Shown here: positions 21,656 to 34,029 of the stretch, one piece after another | Layout of the letters: each line of letters starts with the position of its first letter | How positions within the stretch are numbered: the stretch's first letter is position 1 | Assembly (NCBI GenBank): GCA_030248225.1 | Contig: JASANE010021104.1 | Coordinates: 1-64,000, forward strand | Reading direction: 5' to 3' | DNA length: 64,000 nucleotides | From: Trileptium ribeirensis | Taxonomy: Eukaryota > Nematoda > Enoplea > Enoplida > Thoracostomopsidae | Program-made: the position numbers and the translations under genes | Notes under the pieces: generated by a model | Database searches by the model: none | What the model was told of the DNA's origin: nothing | What the model saw: the letters and a program-made list of their open reading frames with translations, nothing else

Positions 21656-23095
21656 CGGAAATTTGGGTATAGAAAATGTGGGATTCGCGAATTTGAGAAT
21701 CAGTAATGTGGGAATTGAGAATTTGGGATTCGGAAATTCGGAAATTGGAAATGTGGGATTGGAAATGTGGGAATCGGTAATTTAAAAATCGGAAATTTTT
21801 ATTTGGGGAATTTGGGTATTTGAAATTTAGGAATCGGGAATTTGGGAAACGGGAATTTGTTAAGCGGCAATTTGAGAATTAGAAATTTAGGAAATACGAA
21901 TTTGGGATTCGGAAATTTGGAATGCGGCTTCGGGAATGTGGGAATCTGGAATTCTGGATTTGAGAATTTGAAATCCAGAAATTTAGGAATTGAGAATTTG
22001 GGATTCCTCAATTTGGAAATTAGTAATATATATGCGATCGGAAATGCGGGAATCGGAAATTTGGGAATCGGGAATTCGTTATCTTACAATTTGAGAATTG
22101 GGAATTTGGGAACCGGAAATCGTTATATATAGTCAGGAATTTGGAATTTGAGAATCAGGAATTTGAGAATTTGGAATTTGAGAATCAGGAATTTTGTATT
22201 GAGAATTTGTTATTCCGAAATTTGGAAACTGTGAGTGTGTGGTCACGAACGTGGGAATCGGAAATTCGGATTTCGAGAATTTGAGAACCAGAAATTTAGT
22301 AATTGAGAATTTGAGATTCTTGAGTTTTGGAATTGGGTTTGGGAACTTGGAATTTGTTATGATCGGGAATTTGGGAACTTGGAATTTGAGAATCGGCAAT
22401 TTGGGAATCGAAAGTTTGGGAATTATAAGTGTGGAAAACAGGAATTTGGAATGAGCAATTTAAGAATTGGAAATTTGGGAGTCGGGAATTTGGAAATCAG
22501 GAATTTGGGTATCGGAACGTGGAAATCGGGAATTATTAACAGGGGTTTCGGAATTTGAGAGTTGGGAATCGGGAATTTACCAATCCGGGGGAATCGGAAA
22601 CGTGGGAATAGAGGATGTTAGAATCGCTAATTAGGAAATTGGGTATATACGCGAGAATCGGGAATTTGGAATTCGCGAATTTAGAAATCAATAAATGAGA
22701 ACATAGGAATCGGTACTTTGGGAATCCCGAATGTGTGAATCAGGAATTTGGTACTTGGGAATTTGGGAGTTGGGAATTTGGTTTCTGGAATTTGACAATT
22801 TGAAAATCAGAAATTGAGAGGTTTGGAATCGGAATTTGGTAATTGAGAATTTGGTTATCGAGAATCGAGAATTTTGAAATAGGGTTTTTAGAAATTGGAA
22901 AAAGGGAAGGTTGGGATGAGGAATTGAGAATTTGTGAATTTGGAATTAGAGAATTCGAATTGAGAATTTGGTAACCGGAAATTTGAAAATCGTGATTTTA
23001 GAAGCCAGAAATTTGTGACTCGAAAATTTGAGATTCGGGTGGAAATTCTAACTCTGGTCTTTGGAAGTCTGGAATTCGGAAATTTGAATTTGGGG
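21656..23095 (+). repeat. Degenerate minisatellite, GGGAATTTGGGAATC type
   Basis: About 1.4 kb of imperfect repeats of GGAATTTGGGAATCG-like words, period roughly 14-16, interspersed with GGAAATTTG and GAGAATTTG variants. Long frames reading IGNLGIGNL or KFPIPKFPNS on the two strands are repeat products, not genes. Confidence 0.9.
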
Positions 23096-23788
23096 ATTCT
23101 ACCACATCACTCATCATGTATTTTCATCTACGTTTGGACCAAAAATACTGATAATGATATATAAAGAATTGCAGAGTAAAACTGGATTTAGCTTAGAATC
23201 TCCGAAGAGACGACGCTGAGAACGTTATGTGCGATACCACTGGGCAAGGTGTTCGTCGTCATTGGAATCACAACAGGGTAGTCTCGCTATTACCAGTCTG
23301 CCTCGGTCTGCCGACGTTGGTTTTCTTAAGGCCAAAAATCAACAAAACAAAAATAAGATATACCATTTACTTGTTTGTTTAATCTGCCATTCTTGTACAG
23401 TATTTCCACATATATATTCTTTATCTATATTGTGTGCCGTATTTAACGCCCCAACGTCAAACAATTTTTACAATTTTGTTTGACAATAGTCCGACAAAGT
23501 CAATTCGCCGTTGTGCTGTTAAAACTGGCATCAGCAAATCGACTGTTTTCCGAATTGTTAAAAGCCTGATCCTAAAACCTTTTAGACCGACGTTAATTCA
23601 AGCTCTAAATGAGTAAAATTATAATCGCAGGATTGAATTTCATGAAAAAATGGCTACACAGACTCGACGATGATCCGGACTTAGCTGGCGAAGTCACATG
23701 GCCCCAGTTTTAAGTTGAACAGCCACGTTAATAGGCATAATTCTGTTTATTGGCATGCAGAAAGCCCTCAGAACACTATCGAGCACCA

Positions 23789-24428
23789 GACCCATGTCGC
23801 CTTTAGAAGCCGGCCGTTATAACCTTAGTAAAAGAACAGCTTAGAGTGAGGTGTTCGGGGGCGCCCCCCCACTTCGGCTTAGGCTTAGAACATGGCTCAT
23901 ATAGGAACCTTAGCTTAGGCTAATGCGGCGTTTACATTATAAAGGACCCCCATATGAAAGTAAAGTCCCCCAATGGTCTAGACCACACCATCCAGTGGAA
24001 TGCCATATATACCTGCATTATACAATGCAACAGACGGTGTACCAGACACCATCAACTTAATTATATTGGCTAAATTTACCTCTTATTTATCACTTACGGT
24101 GTCAAGGACACCATCCACAAACATATTATGTAAGGATTGTAAATTACAGCATGGTGTAGCTAACACCATATAAATTTTATGGTGTGGTCTACATCACACT
24201 ATTATCGACACTACACTACCTATGTATACTGTCTGAAAATACAATCACAAACACCATGGTGTCAAAGACACCATATATGTGATGGTGGCAGAGACACTGA
24301 GGGTGCACAAAACTTTCACATGGGGGTCCTTTATAACGTAAACGCTGCATAAGACTGAGGCTTAGGCTTAGTATATCGAGAACGGCATAGCATGCATTTC
24401 ACTACCGCCCCTAAAGGTTACAATAGCC
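23789..24428. mobile_element. hAT-like MITE inserted in the transposase relic
   Basis: The ends are GACCCATGTCGCCTTTAG... and ...GCCCCTAAAGGTTACAATAGCC, imperfect inverted repeats. Flanking 8-mers GAGCACCA (23781-23788) and GAACACCA (24429-24436) look like an 8-bp target duplication with one change, as made by hAT transposases. Related copies lie at 25920-26133, 27089-27304, 54390-54717 and 59656-59991. The element carries a second MITE at 23924-24349. Confidence 0.7.
23924..24349. mobile_element. Harbinger-like MITE nested in the hAT-like MITE
   Basis: Inverted repeats of 38 bases with three mismatches open with TGCRGCGTTTACRTTATAAA. TAA directly flanks both ends (23921-23923 and 24350-24352), the target duplication typical of PIF/Harbinger. 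The interior holds four GGTGT-N5-ACACC words. Confidence 0.8.
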
Positions 24429-24620
24429 GAACACCATATGAGTGCCATTGGTCTGACAGTATACGTCGGCGTGTGGTCTGATGAATTTTTTGGGCAGTTC
24501 TTTTTCGATTGTACTATGAAAGAAGACATCTAATGACGCTTCGAAAGAAATTTGGTCCTAATATTCAACAATGACCAAGCACTGACAGGCTTCACTTTAT
24601 GCAGACTTTGAACACGTTGA

Positions 24621-25636
24621 GGACTATTTTGACTCGGAAGATGTGGTCGGTTGGTTTAGCTTATAATCAAAGAGCAACAAATAAGGTGAATTTGTGCTCA
24701 AGTAATAATTGTGAAGATCCATCAATCCAGTGATGAATTACGATCTCCACAGACGGGCAAAATAGATTTTTTAGATTTTTGTCGCAAGCAAAGTTATAGG
24801 TAAAAGCTCTGGTCACTTCGCTCGGTCCGTTTCAATGGTATATAGACTTGTTTCAATTGATCCTTTATCGATCGTTTGTTCATATTGTAAACACATTCAT
24901 GCCCAACTCAGCTAAATGGCATCGATGCACATATTGAGGCATTGTGTTAGCCCGGTTTATTACGTGGCGTCGAGCGTTGTTTTTCTCTCGCTTCACAACT
25001 TCCTCATGGTACCAAGCAACATGGATGGCTGAGTGGTTTGCGTTTTGTACTCCACTTGCTGCCGTATAACCCGCTTTCGATTCCTAGGCGCCGGCTTCAA
25101 TCTGCCTGATATAACACAATACACAAAATAATTCGGGAGTTAAATTCAAAGCATTACATTTTTAAAACCCTTTTGGTATCCTACTTTTTGACAATATCAT
25201 TGCTGAACAACATTGAACTTGGTATGACTTAAAAGAACAAGATTTCAATTGTTCGTTCACCTAGCCTGTGTTTCCGAACGCTTTTTATGTAGGTTAGCAA
25301 CATTGCTACGTCCTTGTTTTTGGGCCACTTTGAGTTAGGCTGCTCTGAGGCCGGTCCAATATTACAATCTTCAACCGTGTAGTGTAACATAGATGAGAAG
25401 AATTTAAAAACACCCAACATGTTACTACACAACATCAAGTATATGCTAGTTTTACTGTGATCCGCTAAAGTTGGAGATACAGCACTCTAGCCGTTGTATA
25501 TTAATACGCTGTGTAAAACATTCAAAGCAAATTTTAGAATAAATAATGCAGCAGCTATTGCAAATATTTAATTTGTATCGTAGTAAGAGAAGCTTCATGT
25601 CCGTCGGCCATCCGCTGGTTGTTAGCGTGTCCAAGA
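24621..25636. other. No protein gene recognised; tRNA-like segment inside
   Basis: About 25024-25095 carries a TGGCTGAGTGG box A-like word and a TTCGATTCC box B-like word with unpaired acceptor ends, probably a tRNA-derived SINE relic. The rest is unrecognised. Confidence 0.4.
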
Positions 25637-26424
25637 TTTATGGGGTCTTTTCTTTTAGCCACCCCCAGCCCGAATTTGGTCAATTTTTGGCGATACAGAG
25701 CTGATTTTGGTATCATTCGATTCAGCTCGATGAGGCGGTTCAGAAAATACTCATTTTACCCACATTCCTAATTTTTTTCTATTTTTGAGGTTCCATTGGG
25801 AACCCAACATTTTTTCTTCGGAATATGGCCATGTCGAGTACCATTCGACTCGGTTTGATGAGAGAAATATACTGGTGTGTTTGTTATTGAAATCTACGCC
25901 ACTGTTATAAAGTTATGAGGGCCCAAGTAACCCTGAAGAGTGGAAATAAAATGCAGGCCATGCCGTTCCCGATATACTAAACCTAAACCTTAGTTTTAGA
26001 CTAAGCTAAAGTCTTTATATGAGTCATACACTAAGCCTAATCATAAGTCGGGGGCTACTGCCCCCGAACCCCCCGCTCTAAGCTGTTCTTTTTTCTAACG
26101 TTATAACGTAGCCCCTCAGAGTTAATTGGGTCCTTCATAACTTTCTAACGGCGGCGTAGATTTCAATAAAATACACACCAGTAGATTTCTGTCATCAAAC
26201 CGAGTGCGAAACCCAACACGACCATATTCCGAAGAAAAATTTTTGGGTTCCCAAGGGGGGACCACTGGGATTTCAAAAAATCGAAAAAAATTTCCAGGGA
26301 TGTCGGTAAAACGGTCATTTTCTGAACCGTCTCATCGAGCTGAATCATTGATACCAAAATCAGCTCTGTATCTTCATAATTGACCAAATTCGAGCTGGGG
26401 GGCTAACAGAAAAGACCCCGTTTA
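25637..26424. mobile_element. Fold-back element with about 280-bp inverted arms
   Basis: The left arm (25637-25919) and right arm (26134-26424) are reverse complements over most of their length, sharing for example GGGGTCTTTTC, ATTTTGGTATCA, GAAATCTACGCC and AAAGTTATGA with their complements. The arms have many small differences. The loop is a member of the hAT-like MITE family. Confidence 0.75.
25920..26133 (-). mobile_element. hAT-like MITE family copy in the fold-back loop
   Basis: The minus strand starts GGACCCAATTAACTCTGAGG and shares ACGTTATAACGTTAG and GAACAGCTTAGAGCG with 27089-27304. The flanking 8-mers are inverted, not direct, repeats, so no target duplication supports a simple insertion. 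Confidence 0.65.
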
Positions 26425-27080
26425 TGAAGCTGCTCGCAGCCGAATGCCTGATTTCAAACTCGGCCGTTGCCCAAGACTACGTGGGGTAAGCCGAAGTAAA
26501 CAAAGCTGCCAAGGCGTAGTGAAATTTGTTTAAAAAAAGTCAACCAATAAAGTCTCACGTTTGTTAATGCGGATAGATAAGCTAAACTGAAACTTGAAAA
26601 CGTTTACTACATAATTTTATTTATTCCACGGCTGCATTTGAACAAGATCGCTTGTCGTAATTCAAGGAATCTTTATGCACTTTACGTCTATAATATACGT
26701 GTGTATTTAAAACGAAATGTCAACAGCTTTTATGTCAATATCTGACGTCTAGTCGATTTCCAGCGTAAGTTCAATATATTTTGTCTAGTACAATAATGTT
26801 AATGTAAATATATCGAAATATACACATATATTTAAAGGATATACAACTGAATTATGATTAAAGTTGAAATCACGAGTCAAATCAAGGTTTTGGGGCATAA
26901 ACCCAGCTATGACCAATCAAATCTTCTTTCTGCACAATCATCTTCGCGGTAGTTGTTGATAAAATAGACCATACGGTATCCTTAACAGCATTGTATCAAT
27001 ATAGATGAAAGGACACACCCTCCACGGGAACGAACTGTTTAACAGATTCTTTGATGTCTTCAGTTATTTCAGTATGTCTA
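26425..27080. other. No feature recognised
   Basis: AT-rich; no open frame with recognisable domains, no repeat noted. Confidence 0.4.
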
Positions 27081-27088
27081 CGAATTAT

Positions 27089-27304
27089 GGCCCATGTCAC
27101 CTTTAGGGGCCGGACGTTATAACGTTAGAAAAAGGAACAGCTTAGAGCGGGGGGTTCGGGGGGCGGCAGCCCCACGACTTACACTTAAGCTTAGTATATG
27201 GCTCATATAGGGAGCTTAGCTTAGACTAACACTAAGGCTTAGACTTAGTATATCGAGAACGGCATAGCATGCTTTCATTTCCGCCCCTAAATGTTACATT
27301 GGCC
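27089..27304 (+). mobile_element. hAT-like MITE, 216 bp, complete
   Basis: Ends GGCCCATGTCACCTTTAGGG and CCCTAAATGTTACATTGGCC are inverted repeats. The flanks CGAATTAT (27081-27088) and CAAATTAT (27305-27312) form a near-perfect 8-bp target duplication. The interior has CTTAG-rich low complexity. This is the cleanest family member and defines the boundaries. Confidence 0.78.
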
Positions 27305-27312
27305 CAAATTAT

Positions 27313-28699
27313 AAAAGTTGTGGGGTTTTGGACGCCCTAACGATTATTATGAGACCATTGCCGACCCGAGCGCGTATTTTCTATGAATCGTTAAATATTT
27401 TGTGGCGAAGTTTGAGCAAATTCAGGAACTCAGAAACAATTTTGTACGGAAGAAACTGCGTAGACTTGATAGGGCATAGCCTTTACAGGGCCTCAGCAAG
27501 TGACGAAATCCCGATTACCGTCGCACGAGTAAACAAAATCGTACAATGCATAATTAATCACGAAATTATATGGCTAACGCCATGAAATACCCAGTAGCTA
27601 CAACAAACGCAAATTAATAATTCAACGATAAGCTTGGATTGAATACAATAATGTCAAAATTATACGTATGTTGTCAGTCATGGGCTCTAAAAATTGGCAG
27701 CAATAAAATTTCAGCCTATTCCTTAATTAAGTATAATTATGCGCAATTCACAGCAGGAATAATTGATTAAAATGTAATCCTAGTTGCTGGGGCTTAACGT
27801 ATAACTGATTTTCGTTGAGCAAGAATAACAAATGACAGGCCATATGTCGACGACATTTTGGTTTCTATTTATAACCATGAGACAGGTTCAATAAGTCAAA
27901 AATATTAAAAATATTTATTTTTCGAACATCTGATTAAAGCTCGAACTTATGGGTTAAGCAGTGTTCCGCATCCCAATTATTACATATCTGAAAATATGGT
28001 TTCCCCGATATATATAAATTTATTGAAGGGTGAAAGGGACTAGAAATATCAGACAACTTCAAATTAATATGAATATAAATTAAAAATCAGCTCTATGGTT
28101 AACGATACATATGTCACCGGAACGGAACTGAATTTCACTCAAATTTTTAACTAAATTTGATACAAAACTGGATTACCGGGTTCAATAGAACAATATTAAA
28201 ATGATACTAGACAAGGTCCTCCGGTATGTTATGACATAAAACAAATAAGAAATTTCACTACTTGAAATTTCGTGCAAGTGATACCAAATATCCTGAATCG
28301 AACTACTAACAGAATTCAATTTGTAATAACGAATCGACAGTTCACATTCAGGAACGGAAGTTCATGCAGTCAAATGTATGCATGCAGAACCTATGTAGCA
28401 TAAGCATGGTACTAAAAGCCATTTCAGTAAAATTGGTTTATCCATTCCACACATACTCTTGTTCAAACAATATTACAAAACTTACATAGCGTCCAATGGC
28501 CAAAAAAGATGACTTAACCAGCCGAAATAAGACAATATTTATAAATACATATCTACCAGATCGTTGTAACATATCAAGAAAAACATTTAGAGGTATCAAA
28601 CAGATCCAACCATCCATTGCTGAGTTGTGACGATTAAAAGCTACATTATTATTATTTGCACTATCTATGAGATCATAATTATATGATACTAGGGCCTAG
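27313..28699. other. No gene recognised
   Basis: One open frame of 85 codons (27328-27585) has no recognisable domain. Remaining DNA is AT-rich and unrecognised. Confidence 0.35.
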
Positions 28700-29060
28700 T
28701 ACCTTTGGAAGCTGGAAATTCTTAGAGCAAAATTTGAGCAAATTGATGCTTAGTTTTAAACTTTATTCATGCCAACTAACATTTAAGCATAATTATGCCA
28801 AATTATTAAGCTGCAAAAACAACGGTAAATGTTCTACATGATATTTAGCAATATTATGCTTAAATTTTAAGTATTTAAACATATTTTTTAATATTAAACG
28901 TAACTTATGTTTAATATTTTAGGTCCATATTTAGCATAATTATGCTGAATAATTAGCACAGTTATACTAAATAAGTAACGTAAGTTTAGTTCCTACTTAG
29001 CATTTAGCAAAGCTTAAGTACTTTAAAATATTTAGCATAGTTATGCTTAACAATTCAGCA
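28700..29060. repeat. AT-rich cluster of TTTAGCATAATTATGC palindromic words
   Basis: Variants of TTAGCATAATTATGCTAA and related inverted words recur irregularly (for example near 28790, 28940 and 29030). They could fold into a chain of short hairpins. No encoded product. Confidence 0.5.
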
Positions 29061-30560
29061 TAAGCATTTTGAATATGTATAGGTAGAGGAGAAGAAGCTA
29101 TATACATAATAAACATATTTAGTTAATTCTAGGCAGAGACGCGGATATGCTAAATATTCCTGCTCATTCCCTAATAAGAATATATACGACTATATAGTCT
29201 AGCAATGGCGGGGATTGGGGCAGAGCTATGGGTGTCCCCTCCCCTTGTTTATTGCTGATATCACTTAACCACACTTTATCTTTTTAAGGGTTTATGATTA
29301 AAATACAGTCACTGACTAATAAACTGATAAAATCAAGAAAATCAATACTTGAGCGTTGCTGCGCAAACGTAGTTCTCGAAAAAAGTTTAATTGGTCTAAT
29401 ATAAAGCGGACTCATTAAAATACATACATGCACTGTCCTGTTGTAAGCAAGAGTACACGTGGCCCAGGAGACATATAGTAAGCTTAAACCTAAATTCGCG
29501 GGGCTGTGGCCCCCACAACCCACGCTGTAATGCATAAATAACCGCAAAGTGCGCCTCTACGATTCCATTCTGTCATTAGCGATTGGCGACCGCTTGTTCG
29601 GCGTATCAGCCATCCGTCAACATATAAAAGAACACAAAACTGGTGCTTTACGCAACTCACCCCAAACGTTAAGTAACACAAAATTGGCCTATTAACGATT
29701 ACTTCAAAAACAAGTAACCAAGTTGTGACTTTTGACAATTGAACTAGAAAATTTCTGTTTTATTATCGAACGAAATATCATCCGGTTAGTGTTTTGAAAT
29801 CTGAACAGCACATGTAATATGTTGACATCACGTAACGAAATATAACGAAATGTATTAACTTAACGAAAAAATACGGAATGCGAGTTGTCACTTTGTGCAT
29901 AGTCAAACAAATTTGTGGGCAAACAGCAAATAGCAATTTTGTTAAAGAACAGAAATTACTCCGTTTTGCAATTAGTCTCTCTGCGTTAGCTTACGGAAAC
30001 TTTTTAATTTGGAATTGGCTATTGCAATGAATGTTTTGTTCTCTTACAACGTTTTGTACATAGCGTCAAAAAGAAATTGCAAGGAGGGGGGACGCAGTTG
30101 AAGTTTACTCCTGCGTAAGATGTTCTTTATTCTAACAATATAACGTACCGTTCCTCAGGGTTATCTGGGCCTAAATTATGATAAGTAATATGGGGGACAT
30201 ATATCCAAATTTATAATTCAAGGTTGGCGTTCTAATATCAAGATTATATCCTTTTAGCTTGAGCGTTTGGAACATTTATATTATTATAACAAGTATATAT
30301 ATATATTTATATAATCAGCAAACTTGTGTTGCAACTCTTACAAAAAACCCCAAGAACCCAATGACGGATCTGGGCTAATTTTTTCATACATTGCATTTCT
30401 CATTTGATACAAGTTAAATGCATTTAATGATGTTCGGGAGGCATCGAAGAAGATGAACACAATGTTTCGGATAATCTCTGGTGGTGGCATTTGTTGCTAT
30501 CATCGATTACTAGTTTACTTAGATTGTAAGCATATCATCATGTTTTAATCGTTTGCCGCG
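29061..30560. other. No gene recognised; hAT-like MITE scraps
   Basis: 29461-29530 and 30078-30177 resemble the two halves of the hAT-like MITE family in minus orientation (GGCCCAGG...GTGGCCCCC and TTCTAACAATATAACGT...TGGGCC), separated by about 550 bases. The flanks give no target duplication. Other open frames here are short and featureless. Confidence 0.35.
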
Positions 30561-31425
30561 TGAATTAATCTGTATATATTTCGTGTTAAATGTTAAAGAA
30601 ACGCTTGGCGAAGCGGCGGATTGAACTTTTGTCGTTTGTTTGCGAGAATTAATCTGTATATATTTCGTGTAATGTTGAAGAAACGCTTGGCGAAGCGGCG
30701 GATTGAACTTTTGTCGTTTGTTTGCGAGAATTAATCTGTATATATTTCGTGTAATGTTGAAGAAACGCTTGGCGAAGCGGCGGATTGAACTTTTGTCGTT
30801 TGTTTGCGAGAATTAATCTGTATATATTTCGTGTAATGTTGAAGAAACGCTTGGCGAAGCGGCGGATTGAACTTTTGTCGTTTGTTTGCGAGAATTAATC
30901 TGTATATATTTCGTGTAATGTTGAAGAAACGCTTGGCGAAGCGGCGGATTGAACTTTTGTCGTTTGTTTGCGTGAATTAATCTGTATATATTTCGTGTTA
31001 AATGTTAAAGAAACGCTTGGCGAAGCGGCGGATTGAACTTTTGTCGTTTGTTTGCGAGAATTAATCTGTATATATTTCAAAAGAAATAAAAAACCCAACA
31101 CACAAACCCCCCCGTGTAATGTTTAAGAAACGCTTGGCGAAGCGGCGGATTGAACTTTTGTCGTTTGTTTGCGAGAATTAATCTGTATATATTTCGTGTA
31201 ATGTTGAAGAAACGCTTGGCGAAGCGGCGGATTGAACTTTTGTCGTTTGTTTGCGAGAATTAATCTGTATATATTTCGTGTAATGTTGAAGAAACGCTTG
31301 GCGAAGCGGGGGATTGAACTTTTGTCGTTTGTTTGCGTGAATTAATCTGTATATATTTCGTGTTAAATGTTAAAGAAACGCTTGGCGAAGCGGCGGATTG
31401 AACTTTTGTCGTTTGTTTGCAAGCC
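30561..31425 (+). repeat. Tandem array of about 82-bp units
   Basis: About ten copies contain GAATTAATCTGTATATATTTC, AAGAAACGCTTGGCGAAG and GGATTGAACTTTTGTCG, with period 82. Some units carry the longer GTTAAATGTTAAAG variant. An unrelated insertion of about 35 bases almost lacking T interrupts the array at 31079-31113. Confidence 0.93.
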
Positions 31426-34029
31426 TCGAACGCTGGCCAGTAGTATATTTCTAAGCTGTTGCTCGGTTGCTTGAAACCTCGCAAACCGAATGAGCAACAC
31501 CACACGTGCAGACGTGCGCCGTACTGTAAACATGACAAGCGTGTCAATGCAAAATGTACGCTGCGTCATATATGAAAGCAGGAAATGGTTAAGCGATATA
31601 TGACCTTGGATGGCTTACCATAGAGACCATATCGGGTCCCAATTTTCATACCCGACCGAACTTCAGTCTGGCAATATGGATATTCTGTATGCGCAGCACA
31701 AAAACTAACGAATTGGTTCAATATCGTTGGACCCCACATTTGACCCGACAACAAATCGAGACGGATCTGTGACAAAAACCAAAAGGACGTGACCGTTCTG
31801 ACCTGACCTGAACCCACCTCGACTGCGCTCTCTAGTTTGCTGTACGAGAGGCGGAATTTTTTTCAAGCCTTTGACTTTTTAATGGTATCTTTTTGCGCAA
31901 ATAGTCGTTTGGTATTTTTGAGAAAAATCCCGCAGTAAGCATTATATGAATGAAGATAATGCCGACTTAACCTGGTTAAAAGTATAGTGGCGAACGCGTC
32001 ACATTTGCAAAGTGTAGGAGTGTTCATTCAAATCAGAATTATTTCAATATCACCACTGGAAATTGATCTGAAGCCATCGAGTACTAAATAACCTTTGCAA
32101 TGCTATATTGTTTTTTCCAGATGTTTTCCCTTTTCCGCTCATTGTTGCACATTTTGATACGTCGATGATGTCTGGAAATTCCTCGCATTGTTGTACTATC
32201 GTTTCATTTATCGCTGACATTCGTTTTTCTACCAATTGTTCGATTTGCTTTTATTAAATTGCTTCGCTCGCCGGCATTACATTTAAAGAAACCCTAACAT
32301 TTCATGAAGAAACATTTAATAATTTACATATTTTTGTTATGCCATACTGAACCGAGATATGTGCGATGCTATTACTAATTCTTGTAAAATTCAATAGCTA
32401 ACTGAGTCTTCTCGGTCAAAAAAATTATTTTTGTTATTTTGAGCAGTTTTATAAGTATTGAAGATGTTTAGTAATACGAGCAACATTTTTTAATATTAAT
32501 AAACATTGGTCACTTCGATGATGCCTGGTCGGAATGGTCGAAAACCTGCATACTTCCGCTATATTCATTGCCCCGACGCACATGATAGCTACGTTTACGA
32601 CAACAATTCCAATCGAATTTTGAGCGGACGTTTAATTTCGTCTTCAATAATACATCATACCCTTAGACTTTATCCTTGAGATAAATAGATACAATACAGG
32701 CATAACATTTGCCAAGTCCGAATTTCATTTGGGTACATTACGACCGAACAGTTATCCAAAATCGTTCCGAGTCAGAGACAACGATCTAAACACTGAGTGT
32801 GGCCCCTTTATTAGACGCTTTGGTTTATGCAAGTTAGAATAGAACTGTGTTCCCGTGCTCTCCAATTAAATCGGTTATGAATTTTGATGGGCAATGTGAG
32901 CAGTTGAGTCTTTATATCACGAAAACCTTACGATTGCAAGTGTTGCATATACCAGATGATCGATACAACATTGCCAAATGGTGTGTGTATTAATACTGAC
33001 TACATCTAAGCATTGTTGGGCTCCTTGTCCTAACAGTTCTTGTCTTGCAGTTCGAAAAATAGTTAAGCAAGACGTGCACATTTTTGTTGTTACCACGTCC
33101 ACGTCTGTAGCCACGTTGACAACTCAGTACGACAGTTAGCCCTTAATGAGTTCCTTGCAATAGAATATTATGCAATGTGTGTCCATTAAAGGATATTAAG
33201 GTACATAGACCCAGGATCGCGTATAGACTATATACTTATACGATTTTTAGCAACGTGTTTTTTGTACAGTTACACACCCGGTAAAGCATTAACATGCCCA
33301 AAAGTACACATGAACGCTTATGATAGAATTAACAAATCTGCGCTAATTATTTACCGTGTCAACGTTATGTGGATCTTAGTTCAAAAGGTAAAAAAAGTTT
33401 ATAAGTTATTTTAGGCTTTATGGACTGCTGTTACTAAGTTTTGGAATTGCGTGGTGGTGTCCTTTTGTAAGAACGACGTTTCTTATTTAATGAAACAAGC
33501 AAGCACGTGTGTAAAGTGTGATGATTATTAAACTCGTCTGGCCGGTCAAATTACATCATACGCATTACTTATGTCATCACACAAGTATCGTTGGGCTCTT
33601 AGTGCTCTAAATGCGAGAAATGCGCGATTTTAACATTAACTCACAGCTTCTAAGAATAATCCAGAATAGCGTTTTGTGACAAGCCCACTGTAGCCATGTT
33701 GCAAATTTTACCACTTTTGGATACGTCCAAAGTGAGAGCGCGACGCCGGCGGTTTAAGCCTATTTCTGATAGCTTTAAAATAATGGTTAGTGAAGCGGAC
33801 TCTCTTTTGTTACGTGCATTGCTTTATATTTGCTCGTATTTCGAAGATGCTAAGAAAAGTTTCCCTAAGCGCAGAATTACGGTTTTCTTATATTAACCGC
33901 TGGACGTGATAGCAATAGTGATTTCATGTTAAAGTACAAAAACTGGCTAAGCTAAATTTCAAAAAATTTGCATAAAATTTAGATTAGGAATTGAAATGCA
34001 CAGTGACAGTAATCGTATTTTCCATTTAG
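31426..34029. other. Single-copy-looking DNA, no confident gene
   Basis: A short frame at 33696-33896 begins ATGTTGCAAATTTTACCAC and encodes a basic then hydrophobic peptide; it could be an upstream exon of the next candidate gene but no strong donor fits. Nothing else was recognised. Confidence 0.35.

Larger units (their letters stand above)
23434..24620 (+). pseudogene. Decayed Tc1/mariner-like transposase interrupted by nested MITEs
   Basis: The first part (23434-23780) has a helix-turn-helix segment (CAVKTGISKSTVFRIVKS) followed by LIQALNE and RRIEFHEKM, then in another frame VNRHNSVYW. This fits the mariner-type transposases common in arthropod genomes, which carry LNED..RR..F.E and VNRHN.RYW blocks. 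After an insertion of about 640 bases the coding relic resumes near 24440 with VYVGVWSDEFFGQFFF, similar to the N-V-W-A-G-I-W...GPFF block. Stops and frameshifts are frequent, so it is dead. The outer terminal repeats were not identified. Confidence 0.65.

Noticed and set aside
21799..22454. Overlapping frames on both strands encoding IGNLG / KFPNS repeats
   Set aside because: They are translations of the GGAATTTGG minisatellite; open in several frames because the unit lacks stops.
27328..27585. Transposase tail next to the 216-bp MITE
   Set aside because: No conserved transposase block could be matched in any frame.
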